Assembly (NCBI GenBank): GCA_003280085.1
Contig: QCFY01000005.1
Span: 23,058 to 87,057, forward strand
Direction of reading: 5' to 3'
From: Prochlorococcus sp. AG-363-O06
GTDB lineage: Bacteria; Cyanobacteriota; Cyanobacteriia; PCC-6307; Cyanobiaceae
DNA: 64,000 nt
Shown here one piece after another: positions 34,468 to 44,012 of the stretch (position 1 is the stretch's first letter; each line of letters opens with the position of its first letter). Both the position numbers and the translations under genes were made by a program. Under the pieces are notes generated by a model. That model was given only the letters and a program-made list of their open reading frames with translations. It was not told the DNA's origin and did not search any database.

Positions 34468-35361
34468 TTATTTTTCCATAAGATCTGAACGGGTTATTTG
34501 GGATTTTTCTAGTTCCTCCTTTAAAAGTAACCATTGATTATTCAAAATTATTTCTTCTAATTTATCAAGGCTTGCCCTGTAATAATTAAATGCCTTGAGT
34601 ATTGCCTTGGTATTATTTACTGCCATGGCTGTTCCAAGTTCAGGGTTTCCGCCTCCAACTCTAGATGTATCTGAAAACCCACTAGAAGCAAGTTCTTTTG
34701 CAAGTTTTTTAATAGAAATATCTTTTTCACTATTTATTGTATTTATTAATGCGGCGCTTATAAATACTGGGAGATGAGAGATCAAAGCAACTGCTTCGTC
34801 ATGGATTTTTGCATCAGTTGTCAACCATGTTGCTCCTAAAGAGATTGCTAGTTGTTGAATTATGCCTAAGGCTTCTTGATCAAAATCATTTTCTGGTGTG
34901 GATACCCAAGGACGATTTCTAAATAAGCCTATTTGTCCTGCTTCAACTCCAATTTTGTTATTCCCTGCCATCGGATGGCTGCCTATAAAACGCGAATGAA
35001 TCTCTCGCCAGATTTTCACGACAGGAGCTTTGACTGATCCAACATCAGTTACTACGGCATCTTTTGAAAATGCACTGATTAATTCATGACTTGGTTCCAA
35101 TATCTTTTCTAATGGCAAAGCAATTATTATGAGGCCACATTTTTTAAGAATCCGAGGATCTGTACTGATTTCTTGAGCTAGGCCTCTTTCTTTTGCTCTC
35201 TTGGCTGTAGAGGCCTTATGGACCAATCCTTTTACTTGAAACCCAAGAGATTTCAATTCAAGGCTTATTGAACCTCCAATAAGCCCTAGGCCAACAACTC
35301 CTATAAATTCGGGAAGTATTTTGTGTTGCTTCATGTCTTTTGGGAATAGCTTTTTATTCAT
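34468..35361 (-). CDS. tyrA: Prephenate/arogenate dehydrogenase
   Basis: A 297-residue NAD(P)-dependent enzyme of tyrosine synthesis. The nucleotide-binding turn is IGVVGLGLIGGSISLELKSLGFQVKGL (about 20-46). DVGSVKAPVVKIW (about 107) and FIGSHPMAGNNKIGVEAG (about 125-142, with catalytic His) are family hallmarks. HLPVFISAALINT and RVGGGNPELGTAM follow. Cyanobacterial members often prefer arogenate with NADP, which cannot be read from the sequence here. The gene is convergent with crtD, five bases from its stop. Confidence 0.93.
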   Translation of the reverse strand: MNKKLFPKDMKQHKILPEFIGVVGLGLIGGSISLELKSLGFQVKGLVHKASTAKRAKERGLAQEISTDPRILKKCGLIIIALPLEKILEPSHELISAFSKDAVVTDVGSVKAPVVKIWREIHSRFIGSHPMAGNNKIGVEAGQIGLFRNRPWVSTPENDFDQEALGIIQQLAISLGATWLTTDAKIHDEAVALISHLPVFISAALINTINSEKDISIKKLAKELASSGFSDTSRVGGGNPELGTAMAVNNTKAILKAFNYYRASLDKLEEIILNNQWLLLKEELEKSQITRSDLMEK

Positions 35362-35417
35362 CTTGGATTAATAATCAATATTTATAAATCAAAGTAGGTC
35401 TCATTTAGGCATTGCCA

Positions 35418-36872
35418 ATGCTTGAAGCTAAGGCTCATAAGCAAATAAAGCGATTTTTGCATCAGGCTTCTTCCCCCTGGCCGCACAACCTCACATTGAG
35501 TCGTTTAGTAGCTAGAAGCTTGCGTCGAAGAGATAACACCTTGGTGGAATTGGATTTTACTAGCCAAGACCATTGGTGGTTGGGGCTTTTGATCCCACTT
35601 TGCTTAGACACTTCCGGCGGAGTATTAGTCCTTTCTTCTAAACAACGGCGCCATTTTTTACAGGTTGAGTTGCCAAAGGTAAAAGCCGGAGGGCTTAGCC
35701 TTCCTATCTGGGAAGAGCCCTTCCCACCATTAGGGAGTCAATTATGGATATTGAACTTTCCAGAATTAATCAATGCTTACAAACAAGGTTTTCTTGCCTC
35801 AAGGCAATTGATAATTCCAGAGGCGGAGAAACTTGCGGACAATTTAAGAGATGCAATGTCTATAACAATTGCAACTGAGGACTGGGAAAGATTAAGAAGA
35901 ACATACCCTTCTATAGAGGCAGAGGTTGTTCAATTGCATGAGAAACTTAGTAGACGATTATTTGCTCATGCTTCTAGAAAGGATGCACTTGTCAAGCTTG
36001 ATGGTAGTGAGGTGTTGGCTCTTAAAGATCTCATAGGAGTCTTTAAAGAATCTCCTTATCCATGGCCAGAGCTTTCACATATTCATAGTAAAGACTGGGT
36101 TAGTTGGGCCAAGTTGGATCATAGGTTGTTGTCATGGTCATGGCATTTGCAACCTTTAGATCCATTTAATCAGTTGAAGTTGATTCTTTCTGATAAACAA
36201 CCAAGCCTTTTGCTTACTAAATCTCTTGAGAACTATTCTTTAATATCTCAGTGGAACTCTAAAGTTCTAAATAATAAAGTAAAAGTTAAATTAGGAACTC
36301 CCATTCTTCAAGAGCCAATTTCTTTATTTGTCCCGTATAGGCAGCCATTGCCTAATACAGAAACCTTTTCTTTGCATCTTCTTGACCTGAGTAGAAGATT
36401 AATTTTGGGTCAAGCTGGGCTAACAATGATCTTATTGGATGATGATGAGTTAAGGACAAAACTCACTGCTCAGCTTGCTGCTGAATATGGACTCAGAGTT
36501 GTTCATGAAGCTACCGCGCCAGAAATAAATGGTGTCATTTGCTGTCGATTTTCATGGTGGATTGAGCATCAAGCTCAATTGCCTTTGCCTGATCAATTGA
36601 TAATTGCCTTGTTGCCTTTAAAGAGTTTGGAAAATCCTTTGACTTCGGCAAGGGTTGAATTAATGAAGCGTCAGGGACATGATTGGTTTCGAGAGCTACT
36701 TTTGCCAGAAGCTCTTAATATCCTTCAGCAATCTTTAAACCCAATCAGAGCTAGCTCAGGTGCTCCAAGAGTTGCGATCTTGGATGGACGAATAAGAGCA
36801 AGAAGTTGGGGCCAGGAAGTATTGCGTACACTTGAACCATGGACACCTATTACTCGTCTTTTGCCAAATTAG
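35418..36872 (+). CDS. DinG/helicase-like protein lacking a recognisable P-loop
   Basis: A 484-residue cytosolic protein. The C-terminus (RELLLPEALNILQQSLNPIRASSGAPRVAILDGRIRARSWGQEVLRTLEPW) matches the last helicase motifs of DinG/XPD-type proteins, where LP..L..Q..GR.IR is normal. The expected Walker A GxGKT and DEAH motifs are not found. The first 200 residues only show segments like LVELDFTSQDHWWLGLLIPLCLDTSGGVLVLSSKQRRHF. It may be a degenerate, non-ATPase relative; marine cyanobacteria often annotate it as a possible DNA helicase. ATG 35418 is the start. Confidence 0.6.
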   Translation: MLEAKAHKQIKRFLHQASSPWPHNLTLSRLVARSLRRRDNTLVELDFTSQDHWWLGLLIPLCLDTSGGVLVLSSKQRRHFLQVELPKVKAGGLSLPIWEEPFPPLGSQLWILNFPELINAYKQGFLASRQLIIPEAEKLADNLRDAMSITIATEDWERLRRTYPSIEAEVVQLHEKLSRRLFAHASRKDALVKLDGSEVLALKDLIGVFKESPYPWPELSHIHSKDWVSWAKLDHRLLSWSWHLQPLDPFNQLKLILSDKQPSLLLTKSLENYSLISQWNSKVLNNKVKVKLGTPILQEPISLFVPYRQPLPNTETFSLHLLDLSRRLILGQAGLTMILLDDDELRTKLTAQLAAEYGLRVVHEATAPEINGVICCRFSWWIEHQAQLPLPDQLIIALLPLKSLENPLTSARVELMKRQGHDWFRELLLPEALNILQQSLNPIRASSGAPRVAILDGRIRARSWGQEVLRTLEPWTPITRLLPN

Positions 36873-36914
36873 ATTTTATTCTTTTTCTCTGAAAACAAAT
36901 TAAGGATTCCACCA

Positions 36915-37154
36915 ATGGGAGAAGCTCGTCGTCGTGCAAGTCAAGGGTTGCCACCTCGCAAACAAAAGATTGACAAGGATCAATCACCACGAATTGTGCC
37001 TTGGCTTCCTATTACACAGAATCAAAAGGAACAGTTTTATTCGATTACGAAGCTTGGGGCTTGGGTTGGCATTGGGGTTTCTGTTGTGGCATGGATTGTA
37101 GTTCGGCTCATTGGGCCTGCTGCAGGTTGGTGGACTCCTGCGGATATGGCTTAG
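36915..37154 (+). CDS. DUF2839-type small membrane protein (79 aa)
   Basis: The N-terminus MGEARRRASQGLPPRKQK is basic and characteristic of a small cyanobacterial family, followed by one membrane helix (LGAWVGIGVSVVAWIVVRLIGPAAGWW). The function is unknown. A single-helix topology with cytosolic basic head is predicted. It stands 42 bases after the helicase-like gene and converges with recA. Confidence 0.78.
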   Translation: MGEARRRASQGLPPRKQKIDKDQSPRIVPWLPITQNQKEQFYSITKLGAWVGIGVSVVAWIVVRLIGPAAGWWTPADMA

Positions 37155-37243
37155 AAAGGTTATTCAAAATTCTAATTAGTTTTAAATTGACTTTAAGTAT
37201 TGATTATTATCTGGCAGATCTACTTTTGAAAGGGAAATAAGTT

Positions 37244-38374
37244 TTAAGCTGCTTCTGAGGATGAATTTATAGTTGATTTTGACTTGATAGTTGCTGCTAT
37301 TGGTCGCATTGAATTTGAACTTACTTCTGATCCTTCAGTTAGTTTTTTCCGAACTAATACTTCAATCTTTTCTTTTGCTTTGTTATTTTGCTCAAGCCAG
37401 GTAATTGTGTTGTCACGACCTTGACCAATATTATCTCCTTCATAGCTATACCAAGCACCTTTACGTGTTACTACATTTGTTTCTTCGGCAAGATCAAGTA
37501 AGCATCCCAAGCTACTGATACCTTTACCAAAAAGGATGTCGAATTCGGCTATACGGAAAGGTGGAGCAACTTTATTTTTTGCTACTTTCACTTTTGCTCG
37601 AATCCCATATTCCTCAGTACCTCTTTTGAGAGTTTGAATTCGCCGAATATCTAGTCTTACAGATGCATAGAACTTGAGAGCATTGCCACCTGTCGTTGTT
37701 TCGGGATTGCCATACATCACGCCAATTTTTAGCCGTAATTGGTTGAGAAAAATGACGGTACAACCAGATTTACCAATGTTGCCAGTGATTTTTCTCATGG
37801 CTTGACTCATTAGACGAGCCTGGCTACCAACTGCTAGATCCCCCATTTCTCCTTCTATTTCAGCTCTAGGAGTGAGGGCTGCTACGGAGTCCACAACTAC
37901 CAGGTCAACCGCTGCTGATCGTACGAGTTGATCGACGATTTCTAATGCCATTTCGCCTGTGTCTGGTTGAGAGACAAGAAGATTCTCAACATCAACTCCA
38001 AGAGAAGCTGCGTAAACGGGATCAAGTGCATGTTCTGCATCTACAAATGCAGCAACTCCTCCATTTTTTTGAACTTCTGCGATTGCATGCAAAGTGAGTG
38101 TTGTCTTGCCAGAACTCTCTGGCCCGTAGACCTCTACAACTCTGCCTTTTGGATAGCCACCACCAAGAGCTAGATCGAGGGTAAGTGCTCCGGTAGATAT
38201 CGTTTCTACACGCATTCTTGAAGCATCACCTAAACGCATAATTGAGCCCTTGCCAAAATTACGCTCTATTTGACTCAGTACTAGGTTAAGAGCTTTGTCT
38301 TTTTCTCCAGGCCGATTGGCGGCTTGAGAAGATGCCGTGTTGGAAGCCAAGATTGCTTTTTCGTCAGTTGCCAT
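37244..38374 (-). CDS. recA: RecA recombinase
   Basis: A 376-residue ATPase that forms filaments on single-stranded DNA, drives homologous recombination and triggers LexA self-cleavage. Visible motifs are [24 protein letters not shown] (Walker A, about 80-103), [41 protein letters not shown] (Walker B) and [40 protein letters not shown]. The tail is Ser/Lys-rich. A LexA-like box lies 126 bases upstream. Confidence 0.99.
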   Translation of the reverse strand: MATDEKAILASNTASSQAANRPGEKDKALNLVLSQIERNFGKGSIMRLGDASRMRVETISTGALTLDLALGGGYPKGRVVEVYGPESSGKTTLTLHAIAEVQKNGGVAAFVDAEHALDPVYAASLGVDVENLLVSQPDTGEMALEIVDQLVRSAAVDLVVVDSVAALTPRAEIEGEMGDLAVGSQARLMSQAMRKITGNIGKSGCTVIFLNQLRLKIGVMYGNPETTTGGNALKFYASVRLDIRRIQTLKRGTEEYGIRAKVKVAKNKVAPPFRIAEFDILFGKGISSLGCLLDLAEETNVVTRKGAWYSYEGDNIGQGRDNTITWLEQNNKAKEKIEVLVRKKLTEGSEVSSNSMRPIAATIKSKSTINSSSEAA

Positions 38375-38499
38375 AGCTGGGTTTCAGTAAAGGTTTTTAG
38401 AGTTGTTGCTATTCGGCTTTGGCCGCTGTGAAAGTTTTTTCAGCGGCCTTTCTGCCTCGATATCAGAGCCAGCGCCTTTCAATCGGCGAGCTATTGAGT

Positions 38500-38513
38500 A
38501 GTACAGGCGTACG
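38500..38513 (-). promoter_or_regulatory. LexA-like SOS box upstream of recA
   Basis: The sequence AGTACAGGCGTACG has two GTAC half-sites four bases apart. It differs at a single position from the cyanobacterial LexA consensus RGTACNNNDGTWCB as I recall it. It lies 126 bases upstream of the recA start and 9 bases before the stop of the HAD gene. SOS control of recA is expected biologically. Binding here is inferred. Confidence 0.55.
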
Positions 38514-38521
38514 CTAGCGAA

Positions 38522-39298
38522 TTAAGGCCAGCTCGCCAAGGGGGTCGCAAGAGTTTCTGGTTTTAGAAGATGAATGCCCTTTGGGAGGTCTTTTTGGTCA
38601 TTGGGTTTGAGGTATCCCCAGTTAGCTAAATAGCAAGAAATAGTATTTAGCCTTCGATCGGCAATGACTGTTTCAAGTGTGGCGCGCCTATCTTCAACAA
38701 AGCCTTTGATATCAAAATGCCTTTTTAAATTTAGTAAAACCTCAGGTTTGGTTCCTGCTTCGTGTCCGTAAATTCTTTTGGGTGTGAGTTGAAAGCAATT
38801 TAGTATTTCTTTGGTAAAAGATAATCCCTTGGTAGTTACAACTGCCCATTCACAACCTTCGTTGTCTAGTTGATTTAATCGTTTGATTACCCCTGGGAAT
38901 GGCTTGTGAAGATGCAGCCACTCGTCTTTGTTTTTGGTTATGAATTTTCTTCGAACATTTTCTAGTGCACTTTGTAATTGATTTGGCTTCCAATTCCTTA
39001 CATTAAGAGCTTGAGTGCAATTTGCCTGATAGGAATCGGAGAAGAAAGTAGCTCCGTTTTGACTCAGAGGGCTATTAGGGCGAATGATTTCCGCGGCTAA
39101 AAGGACCATTTCCCAGCCATGATGTACCCAAGGTCGTAGACGCCTAAAGGCTTCTGGGGGTTGATTGGGTAAGGCCCTGGAATCATATTCTGCATTTAAT
39201 ACTTCAGTGCATGCGTTACGAGCACTCAACCAGTATTCGGGCATCCCATCGACAATGACTCCGTCAAAGTCAAAAATCAAAAGCGGCTTAGATTTCAC
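38522..39298 (-). CDS. HAD-superfamily hydrolase
   Basis: A 258-residue haloacid-dehalogenase-type phosphatase. Motif I is FDFDGVIVDGMPEYW (8-22) with the nucleophile Asp. Motif II is VVTTKGLSF (about 173). The Lys-containing region is GHEAGTKPEVLLNLKR, and motif III is GFVEDRRATLETV. A long helical cap lies between motifs I and II. The substrate is unknown; phosphoglycolate-type phosphatases look similar. It lies between tRNA-Gln and recA on the same strand as both. Confidence 0.8.
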   Translation of the reverse strand: MKSKPLLIFDFDGVIVDGMPEYWLSARNACTEVLNAEYDSRALPNQPPEAFRRLRPWVHHGWEMVLLAAEIIRPNSPLSQNGATFFSDSYQANCTQALNVRNWKPNQLQSALENVRRKFITKNKDEWLHLHKPFPGVIKRLNQLDNEGCEWAVVTTKGLSFTKEILNCFQLTPKRIYGHEAGTKPEVLLNLKRHFDIKGFVEDRRATLETVIADRRLNTISCYLANWGYLKPNDQKDLPKGIHLLKPETLATPLASWP

Positions 39299-39314
39299 TC
39301 AGCACCTGGAAAAA

Positions 39315-39386
39315 CTGGGCCGCTAGGATTCGAACCTAGGAATGTCGGGACCAAAACCCGATGCCTTACCACTTGGCGACGGCCCA
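39315..39386 (-). tRNA. trnQ: tRNA-Gln (TTG)
   Basis: The minus strand shows acceptor TGGGCCG with CGGCCCA, D-arm GCCAAGTGGTAAGGC, anticodon loop TTTTGGT with anticodon TTG, T-arm CTAGGTTCGAATCCTAG and discriminator G. The weak U1-A72 first pair and G73 are typical glutamine identity features. No CCA is encoded. Confidence 0.95.
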
Positions 39387-39627
39387 ATGAATCAGATCTT
39401 CACCTGAGCTTAGGTGAGTGAAATTATCTCCAAATAATTGCATAAAGCGGAATGATTTCCACAATTTCATGATTTCCTGATTGCTCTTGAAATGGGCAAA
39501 ACCCATTTTCAATAGGGGTTTATATATTTTAGCTCTTCGATATATCAATTTTTAAATGCTCATATTTATTCTCTGAAGAGCTTATGTCTCTGGCAGTGAG
39601 CATGCCATGAGCAAAAATGAGTTTTAC

Positions 39628-40668
39628 TTAGTTTTTCCGATATTTTCGATCCAACCAAGGCTGAATTAATTGCTTCGCTTGGGCGACAGCTTGACTCCAG
39701 CCCTCTGGCCAATCTCTAAGACTGACTTCTCTATTTTGGGCTTCAATTAAAAAAGGTTGAATTAACATTCTTGCCATCCCACCAAAAGCAATTCCTTGGG
39801 GCCCATCTTCTTTGGCAACATATTCAATTGTTTTCGCATTTGTTCCTCCTGCGAGTTGAATTGGTCCTGGGGGGGCTATAGGGTGAATTTTTTGCCATAG
39901 AGAGACGCAAAGTTTGGAGCTGCTCCCTCCTAAATCGCCACTCATGGGACGCCCATCAAGTTGCCATAAAGGCTTTTGATCATATTTCTGCAAACATTCA
40001 TATCTAAGCCAAAGTTCTTTTGCTAGCTCCTCGGGACTAATTTTTTTTCCTTCAGGCCCACAGCTGACTCCGATTCGATGTAATGGCACTTTTGCTTTCG
40101 CAAGCTCTGAGATTGTTGATTCAAAACTTTTGCTCCTTCCAGGAGCTGTATGGATTTCTACTGCATCAGGTTGAATCTCTTTGATTAGAAGCCCATAGTC
40201 CTTAGGAGAGAGATGCTTGTCTTCTTCCAAAATTAGTCCTATTGGACAAACCGGTAAACATCTTCCACAGCCATAACAAAGTGATTCATTTATTCCATTC
40301 TCTTGGATTGCTTTTGTAGGGCAAATTCTTTGACAAGGTCTAGGACAATCTGCTGGGCAGAGCCTTGAGTTAAAAGTAGCTTTCCGGAAATGTATATCTC
40401 TACCATCGCTCAAACTAACCATCAGCCAAGGACGAACCCCTTTTCGTGATTGCACCCAGTCCAATCCGATTCGAGCGGCATTTACTACAGCAATATCTGC
40501 TGCTACATCAATACAATGAACTCCGGCAGCTGAAAATACTGCACATAAATCTGATATAGAAGGAAGGTCTTGATTGCTAGCTCCACAAATTAATTTTACC
40601 CAAGATCCTTCTGTTAATGCAGCTTCTCCATTTTGAAAGCTTTGTGCATTGATGCTTGATGAGTGCAA
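39628..40668 (-). CDS. ldpA: Light-dependent period protein LdpA (iron-sulfur protein)
   Basis: A 346-residue cytosolic protein. Two ferredoxin-type clusters are evident: CPADCPRPCQRICPTKAIQ (about 104-122) and CYGCGRCLPVCPIG (about 131-144). The N-terminal region (LICGASNQDLPSISDLCAVFSAAGVHCIDVAADIAVVNAARIGLDWV) and C-terminal PPGPIQLAGGTNAKTIEYVAKEDGPQGIAFGGMARMLIQPFL match cyanobacterial LdpA, which in Synechococcus links redox state to the circadian clock. It lies three bases after ndhN on the same strand. Confidence 0.9.
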   Translation of the reverse strand: MHSSSINAQSFQNGEAALTEGSWVKLICGASNQDLPSISDLCAVFSAAGVHCIDVAADIAVVNAARIGLDWVQSRKGVRPWLMVSLSDGRDIHFRKATFNSRLCPADCPRPCQRICPTKAIQENGINESLCYGCGRCLPVCPIGLILEEDKHLSPKDYGLLIKEIQPDAVEIHTAPGRSKSFESTISELAKAKVPLHRIGVSCGPEGKKISPEELAKELWLRYECLQKYDQKPLWQLDGRPMSGDLGGSSSKLCVSLWQKIHPIAPPGPIQLAGGTNAKTIEYVAKEDGPQGIAFGGMARMLIQPFLIEAQNREVSLRDWPEGWSQAVAQAKQLIQPWLDRKYRKN

Positions 40669-40671
40669 AAT

Positions 40672-41133
40672 CTAAATTTCAAGTAGTAATTTCATTGGTT
40701 GCCATTTAAGTTTCCTAGAACCACCCATTTCAACCACAATTTTTAGGCGTTGTTCGCGCTTGCAGAGATCAATTAGACCAAGAAGCTCAGTCCTGGACAA
40801 TACTTGCCCTTCTATTAGCCATAAAACTAATGGTTGCGATTCGGCAAGGAATTCATTTAACTGTGGGATTACATTTTGGACTTCTCCTACAGCACCATTC
40901 CTGCCAATTGATTGATGGCCAAGGTGCGGAGGTCTTACCCCATGAAGATTGAGAAGAAAGGCTTCTGGGTCGCCTAGTCCCCTCGCTGAAGTTAGATGTG
41001 TTCGATAACCATATGCTCGTAGGCGTCGAAGTAATCGAGTTTCTGCTCCACCTTCTAGTGGAACATGTATACCTAAACAGCCTGAAGCTTCAAGGTCATG
41101 GCGGAAACCCTGCCCAGATAGCAACAATGGCAT
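40672..41133 (-). CDS. ndhN: NAD(P)H-quinone oxidoreductase subunit N
   Basis: A 153-residue peripheral subunit of the NDH-1 complex used in cyclic electron flow and CO2 uptake. The sequence [43 protein letters not shown] and the ending [25 protein letters not shown] fit the family throughout, at normal length. It is the first gene of the ndhN-ldpA pair and is divergent from the ribosomal cluster. Confidence 0.93.
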   Translation of the reverse strand: MPLLLSGQGFRHDLEASGCLGIHVPLEGGAETRLLRRLRAYGYRTHLTSARGLGDPEAFLLNLHGVRPPHLGHQSIGRNGAVGEVQNVIPQLNEFLAESQPLVLWLIEGQVLSRTELLGLIDLCKREQRLKIVVEMGGSRKLKWQPMKLLLEI

Positions 41134-41173
41134 GAATTCAGAGCGAAATGTATATGAAATAGTCTGGCAGTTA

Positions 41174-41189
41174 AACCAATTAATTGGTT
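41174..41189. promoter_or_regulatory. 16-base palindrome upstream of ndhN
   Basis: AACCAATTAATTGGTT is a perfect palindrome 41 bases upstream of the ndhN start and opposite the structured rplC leader. It may be an operator for ndhN. No regulator consensus known to me matches. Confidence 0.4.
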
Positions 41190-41514
41190 ATTGATCGGCA
41201 GTGGTGTAGTGTTTTAGTTTGTTTCGTTGTTCTGCGCCCGTCCGCTAGCCGGGCCTCCAGAGGACGAAACAGATTCAGCGTATGCGCTGGATCTTCTGGC
41301 CAGAGCAGTAAATTTAACAACCTTGCTGCCGGGAAACTGACCGTCTTAATTCAAGTTCGGACAAGTCTCAGCCTGCTGATTTGCTCGCTAGCCCTATTTA
41401 AAACTTTTACTTATTTCGTTTAGGTAGAAGTTTTGATCAAGACAGCGTTCAAGCATCATCAGTTCATTTTTAACCTCTTTTTGAGGTTTATAAACGCTGG
41501 CGTTTTTTACTCCT
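41190..41514 (+). promoter_or_regulatory. Structured leader or small RNA before rplC
   Basis: This gene-free spacer is much more GC-rich than its surroundings between about 41230 and 41340 and is full of pairings. TGTTTCGT (41220-41227) pairs with ACGAAACA (41264-41271), enclosing GCCCG/CGGGC (41236-41240 with 41250-41254). CGTCC (41239-41243) can instead pair with GGACG (41262-41266), giving mutually exclusive folds. AGCG-TATG-CGCT follows at 41277-41288 and TCTGGCCAGA at 41295-41304. This looks like a regulatory 5' leader or a separate RNA gene. The function is inferred. Confidence 0.5.
41472..41506 (+). terminator. Tandem hairpins just before rplC, possible attenuator
   Basis: AACCTC-TTTTT-GAGGTT (41472-41488) is followed by AAACG-CTGG-CGTTT and a T-run (41492-41506). 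The second resembles an intrinsic terminator and ends nine bases before the rplC ATG. It could attenuate transcription into the ribosomal cluster. Confidence 0.45.
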
Positions 41515-42174
41515 ATGTCTGTCGGCATCCTCGGGAAGAAGTTGGGTATGTCCCAACTCTTCGATGAAAAAGGCAGAGCCATCCCGGTAACTCTTATCCA
41601 GGCAGGCCCTTGTCGCATCACTCAACTGAAAAATTCTGAAACTGATGGTTATTCCGCGGTTCAGATTGGCTTCGGCGTTGTTCGTGAGAAGCTAATTAAT
41701 AATCCTGCAAAAGGGCATTTGGCTAAGTCAGGTCCTGGGGATCTATTAAGGCACTTAAGCGAATATCGAGTGGAGGCAATAGATGGCTTTGAACTTGGCT
41801 CGTCAATTACTGTTGGCGATTTTGAAGCAGGCCAGAAGGTTGATGTGAGTGGAGACACTATGGGGAGAGGCTTTTCTGGATATCAGAAGCGTCATGGCTT
41901 TAGTCGAGGACCTATGAGCCATGGCTCTAAGAATCATCGTGAGCCTGGTTCAACTGGAGCAGGTACTACTCCTGGCCGCATATATCCAGGCAAGAGAATG
42001 GCAGGTCGCTATGGCGGCAAGAAAACCACTACACGAGGATTGACCATCTTGCGGGTAGATAACGACAAAAACCTATTAGTAGTAAAGGGCTCTGTTCCTG
42101 GTAAGCCTGGCTCTTTGCTTAATATCCGTCCAGCCAAGAGAGTTGGTCATAAACCAGCTACGGGAGGTAAGTAA
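41515..42174 (+). CDS. rplC: 50S ribosomal protein L3
   Basis: 219 residues, starting [28 protein letters not shown]. The conserved loop [30 protein letters not shown] (about 118-147) reaches toward the peptidyl-transferase centre. It is the first gene of the cluster; rpsJ does not precede it here. Its stop shares one base with the rplD start, so the two are coupled. Confidence 0.98.
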   Translation: MSVGILGKKLGMSQLFDEKGRAIPVTLIQAGPCRITQLKNSETDGYSAVQIGFGVVREKLINNPAKGHLAKSGPGDLLRHLSEYRVEAIDGFELGSSITVGDFEAGQKVDVSGDTMGRGFSGYQKRHGFSRGPMSHGSKNHREPGSTGAGTTPGRIYPGKRMAGRYGGKKTTTRGLTILRVDNDKNLLVVKGSVPGKPGSLLNIRPAKRVGHKPATGGK

Positions 42175-42809
42175 TGGCTACTTGTGTTATCCGTGATTGG
42201 CAAGGGAAGGAAGCTGGTAAGGCAACCCTTGATTTGAAGGTTGCTAAAGAAAGCACAGCTGTTGATTTAATGCATCGAGCAGTGCTCCGACAGCAAGCTC
42301 ACAGTCGCCAGGGAACTGCAAGTACCCTTACAAGGTCTGAAGTTCGTGGTGGAGGTCGCAAGCCTTATAAGCAAAAAGGTACTGGTAGAGCAAGGCAGGG
42401 TTCTATTCGTACACCACTACGTCCTGGTGGTGGGATAATTTTTGGGCCAAAACCACGTAGTTACAACTTGGCAATGAATCGCAAGGAGCGTCGACTTGCT
42501 TTGCGAACAGCGCTTATTGCCCGTTTAACTGATGCTGTTGTGGTCAAAGATTTCGGCAAGGGTCTTAAGACTCCAAAAACCAAAGAAATCACTGATGGCC
42601 TTGTTCGTTTGGGGATTTCGAAAGACAACAAGGTTTTATTGGTGCTTACTAACCCTTCTGAAATTATTAGACGTTCAGTGCGCAATCTTGAAAAGGTGAA
42701 ATTGATTCAAGCGAATCAATTGAACGTTTTTGATTTACTTCATTCCAATTCATTGGTTTTGGGTGAAGACGCTCTTGAAACTATTAAGGAGGTATATGGA
42801 AATGACTGA
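42174..42809 (+). CDS. rplD: 50S ribosomal protein L4
   Basis: 211 residues, with the extended loop [52 protein letters not shown] (about 43-95) that lines the exit tunnel. In E. coli L4 represses the S10 operon through its leader, which makes the structured rplC leader here of interest. It overlaps rplC by one base and rplW by eight. Confidence 0.98.
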   Translation: MATCVIRDWQGKEAGKATLDLKVAKESTAVDLMHRAVLRQQAHSRQGTASTLTRSEVRGGGRKPYKQKGTGRARQGSIRTPLRPGGGIIFGPKPRSYNLAMNRKERRLALRTALIARLTDAVVVKDFGKGLKTPKTKEITDGLVRLGISKDNKVLLVLTNPSEIIRRSVRNLEKVKLIQANQLNVFDLLHSNSLVLGEDALETIKEVYGND

Positions 42810-43104
42810 ACGTTTTAATGGCCGTCTTGCAGATGTGATCCGTCGTCCTTTGATTACTGAAAAAGCGACAAGAGCTTTGGAGCTCAACCAATACACCTTT
42901 GAGGTCGATCATAGAGCCGCAAAGCCAGACATAAAAGCTGCTGTCGAGCAGTTGTTTGATGTCAAGGTTTTAGGTGTAAGCACTATGAATCCTCCTCGAC
43001 GCTCACGACGGGTAGGTCGCTTTTCCGGCAAGCGTGCCCAGGTAAAAAAGGCTGTGGTGCGATTGGCCGAGGGCAATTCAATTCAATTGTTCCCTGAGTC
43101 CTGA
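42802..43104 (+). CDS. rplW: 50S ribosomal protein L23
   Basis: 100 residues from ATG 42802. AGGAGG at 42787-42792 is nine bases before this start, a better spacing than for ATG 42796. The text [49 protein letters not shown] is typical. It sits at the tunnel exit and binds trigger factor and SRP. It overlaps the rplD end. Confidence 0.97.
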   Translation: MTERFNGRLADVIRRPLITEKATRALELNQYTFEVDHRAAKPDIKAAVEQLFDVKVLGVSTMNPPRRSRRVGRFSGKRAQVKKAVVRLAEGNSIQLFPES

Positions 43105-43116
43105 GGTTCTTAAATT

Positions 43117-43980
43117 ATGGCAATTCGCGCTTTCCGTCCTTATACCCCAGGCACTCGTACACGAGTAGTAACTGATTTCAATGAAGTAACCGGGAACAAA
43201 CCTGAGAAGTCACTTCTTGTTTCAAAACACCGGAGAAAGGGACGTAATAATCGAGGTGTTATTACCTGTAGGCATCGTGGAGGCGGTCACAAACGTCTTT
43301 ATAGGGTTGTTGATTTTCGTAGAAATAAGAATGGAATTTCTGCAAAAGTTGCTGCAATTCATTATGACCCTCATCGGAATGCAAGACTTGCACTGTTGTT
43401 CTATACCGATGGTGAGAAGCGCTATATCCTTGCGCCTGCAGGAATTTCGATTGGTCAGAATGTAGTCTCAGGTCCAGATGCCCCTATAGAGGTTGGCAAT
43501 GCACTACCTCTATCGTCAATTCCGCTTGGCTCAAGCGTTCATTGTGTTGAGCTATATCCTGGACGAGGCGGCCAAATGGTTCGTACCGCAGGAGCTAGCG
43601 CTCAGGTCATGGCAAAAGAGGGAGATTATGTGGCTCTCAAATTGCCTTCTACTGAGGTTCGTTTAGTTCGTCGGGAATGTTATGCAACCCTTGGGGAAGT
43701 AGGTAATTCTGAAATTAGGAACACAAGCCTAGGTAAGGCTGGTCGTCGCAGGTGGCTTGGCAGAAGGCCCCAGGTTAGGGGAAGTGTAATGAATCCTTGT
43801 GATCACCCACATGGTGGTGGTGAGGGGCGTGCGCCAATCGGTCGGGCTGGTCCTGTCACTCCATGGGGTAAACCTGCTCTTGGATTGAAGACTCGTAAAC
43901 GTAATAAGCCAAGTAATAGATTCGTTCTCAGAAAACGTCGTCGTGTCTCCAAGAGGAGTCGTGGCGGAAGGGATTCCTGA
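43117..43980 (+). CDS. rplB: 50S ribosomal protein L2
   Basis: 287 residues, required for subunit association and peptidyl transfer. The motifs [40 protein letters not shown] (about 42-63) and the C-terminal [21 protein letters not shown] (about 223-243, with the critical His) are all present. Normal length. Confidence 0.99.
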   Translation: MAIRAFRPYTPGTRTRVVTDFNEVTGNKPEKSLLVSKHRRKGRNNRGVITCRHRGGGHKRLYRVVDFRRNKNGISAKVAAIHYDPHRNARLALLFYTDGEKRYILAPAGISIGQNVVSGPDAPIEVGNALPLSSIPLGSSVHCVELYPGRGGQMVRTAGASAQVMAKEGDYVALKLPSTEVRLVRRECYATLGEVGNSEIRNTSLGKAGRRRWLGRRPQVRGSVMNPCDHPHGGGEGRAPIGRAGPVTPWGKPALGLKTRKRNKPSNRFVLRKRRRVSKRSRGGRDS

Positions 43981-44012
43981 TTTCGCTTATTTATGTATTT
44001 CGCTTAACTATC

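Noticed and set aside
39366..39548. 60-aa minus-strand open frame beside tRNA-Gln
   Set aside because: It overlaps the tRNA gene and is not protein-like.
41184..41423. 79-aa open frame in the rplC leader
   Set aside because: Repeated base-paired segments explain this sequence better than coding; no ribosome-binding site is seen.
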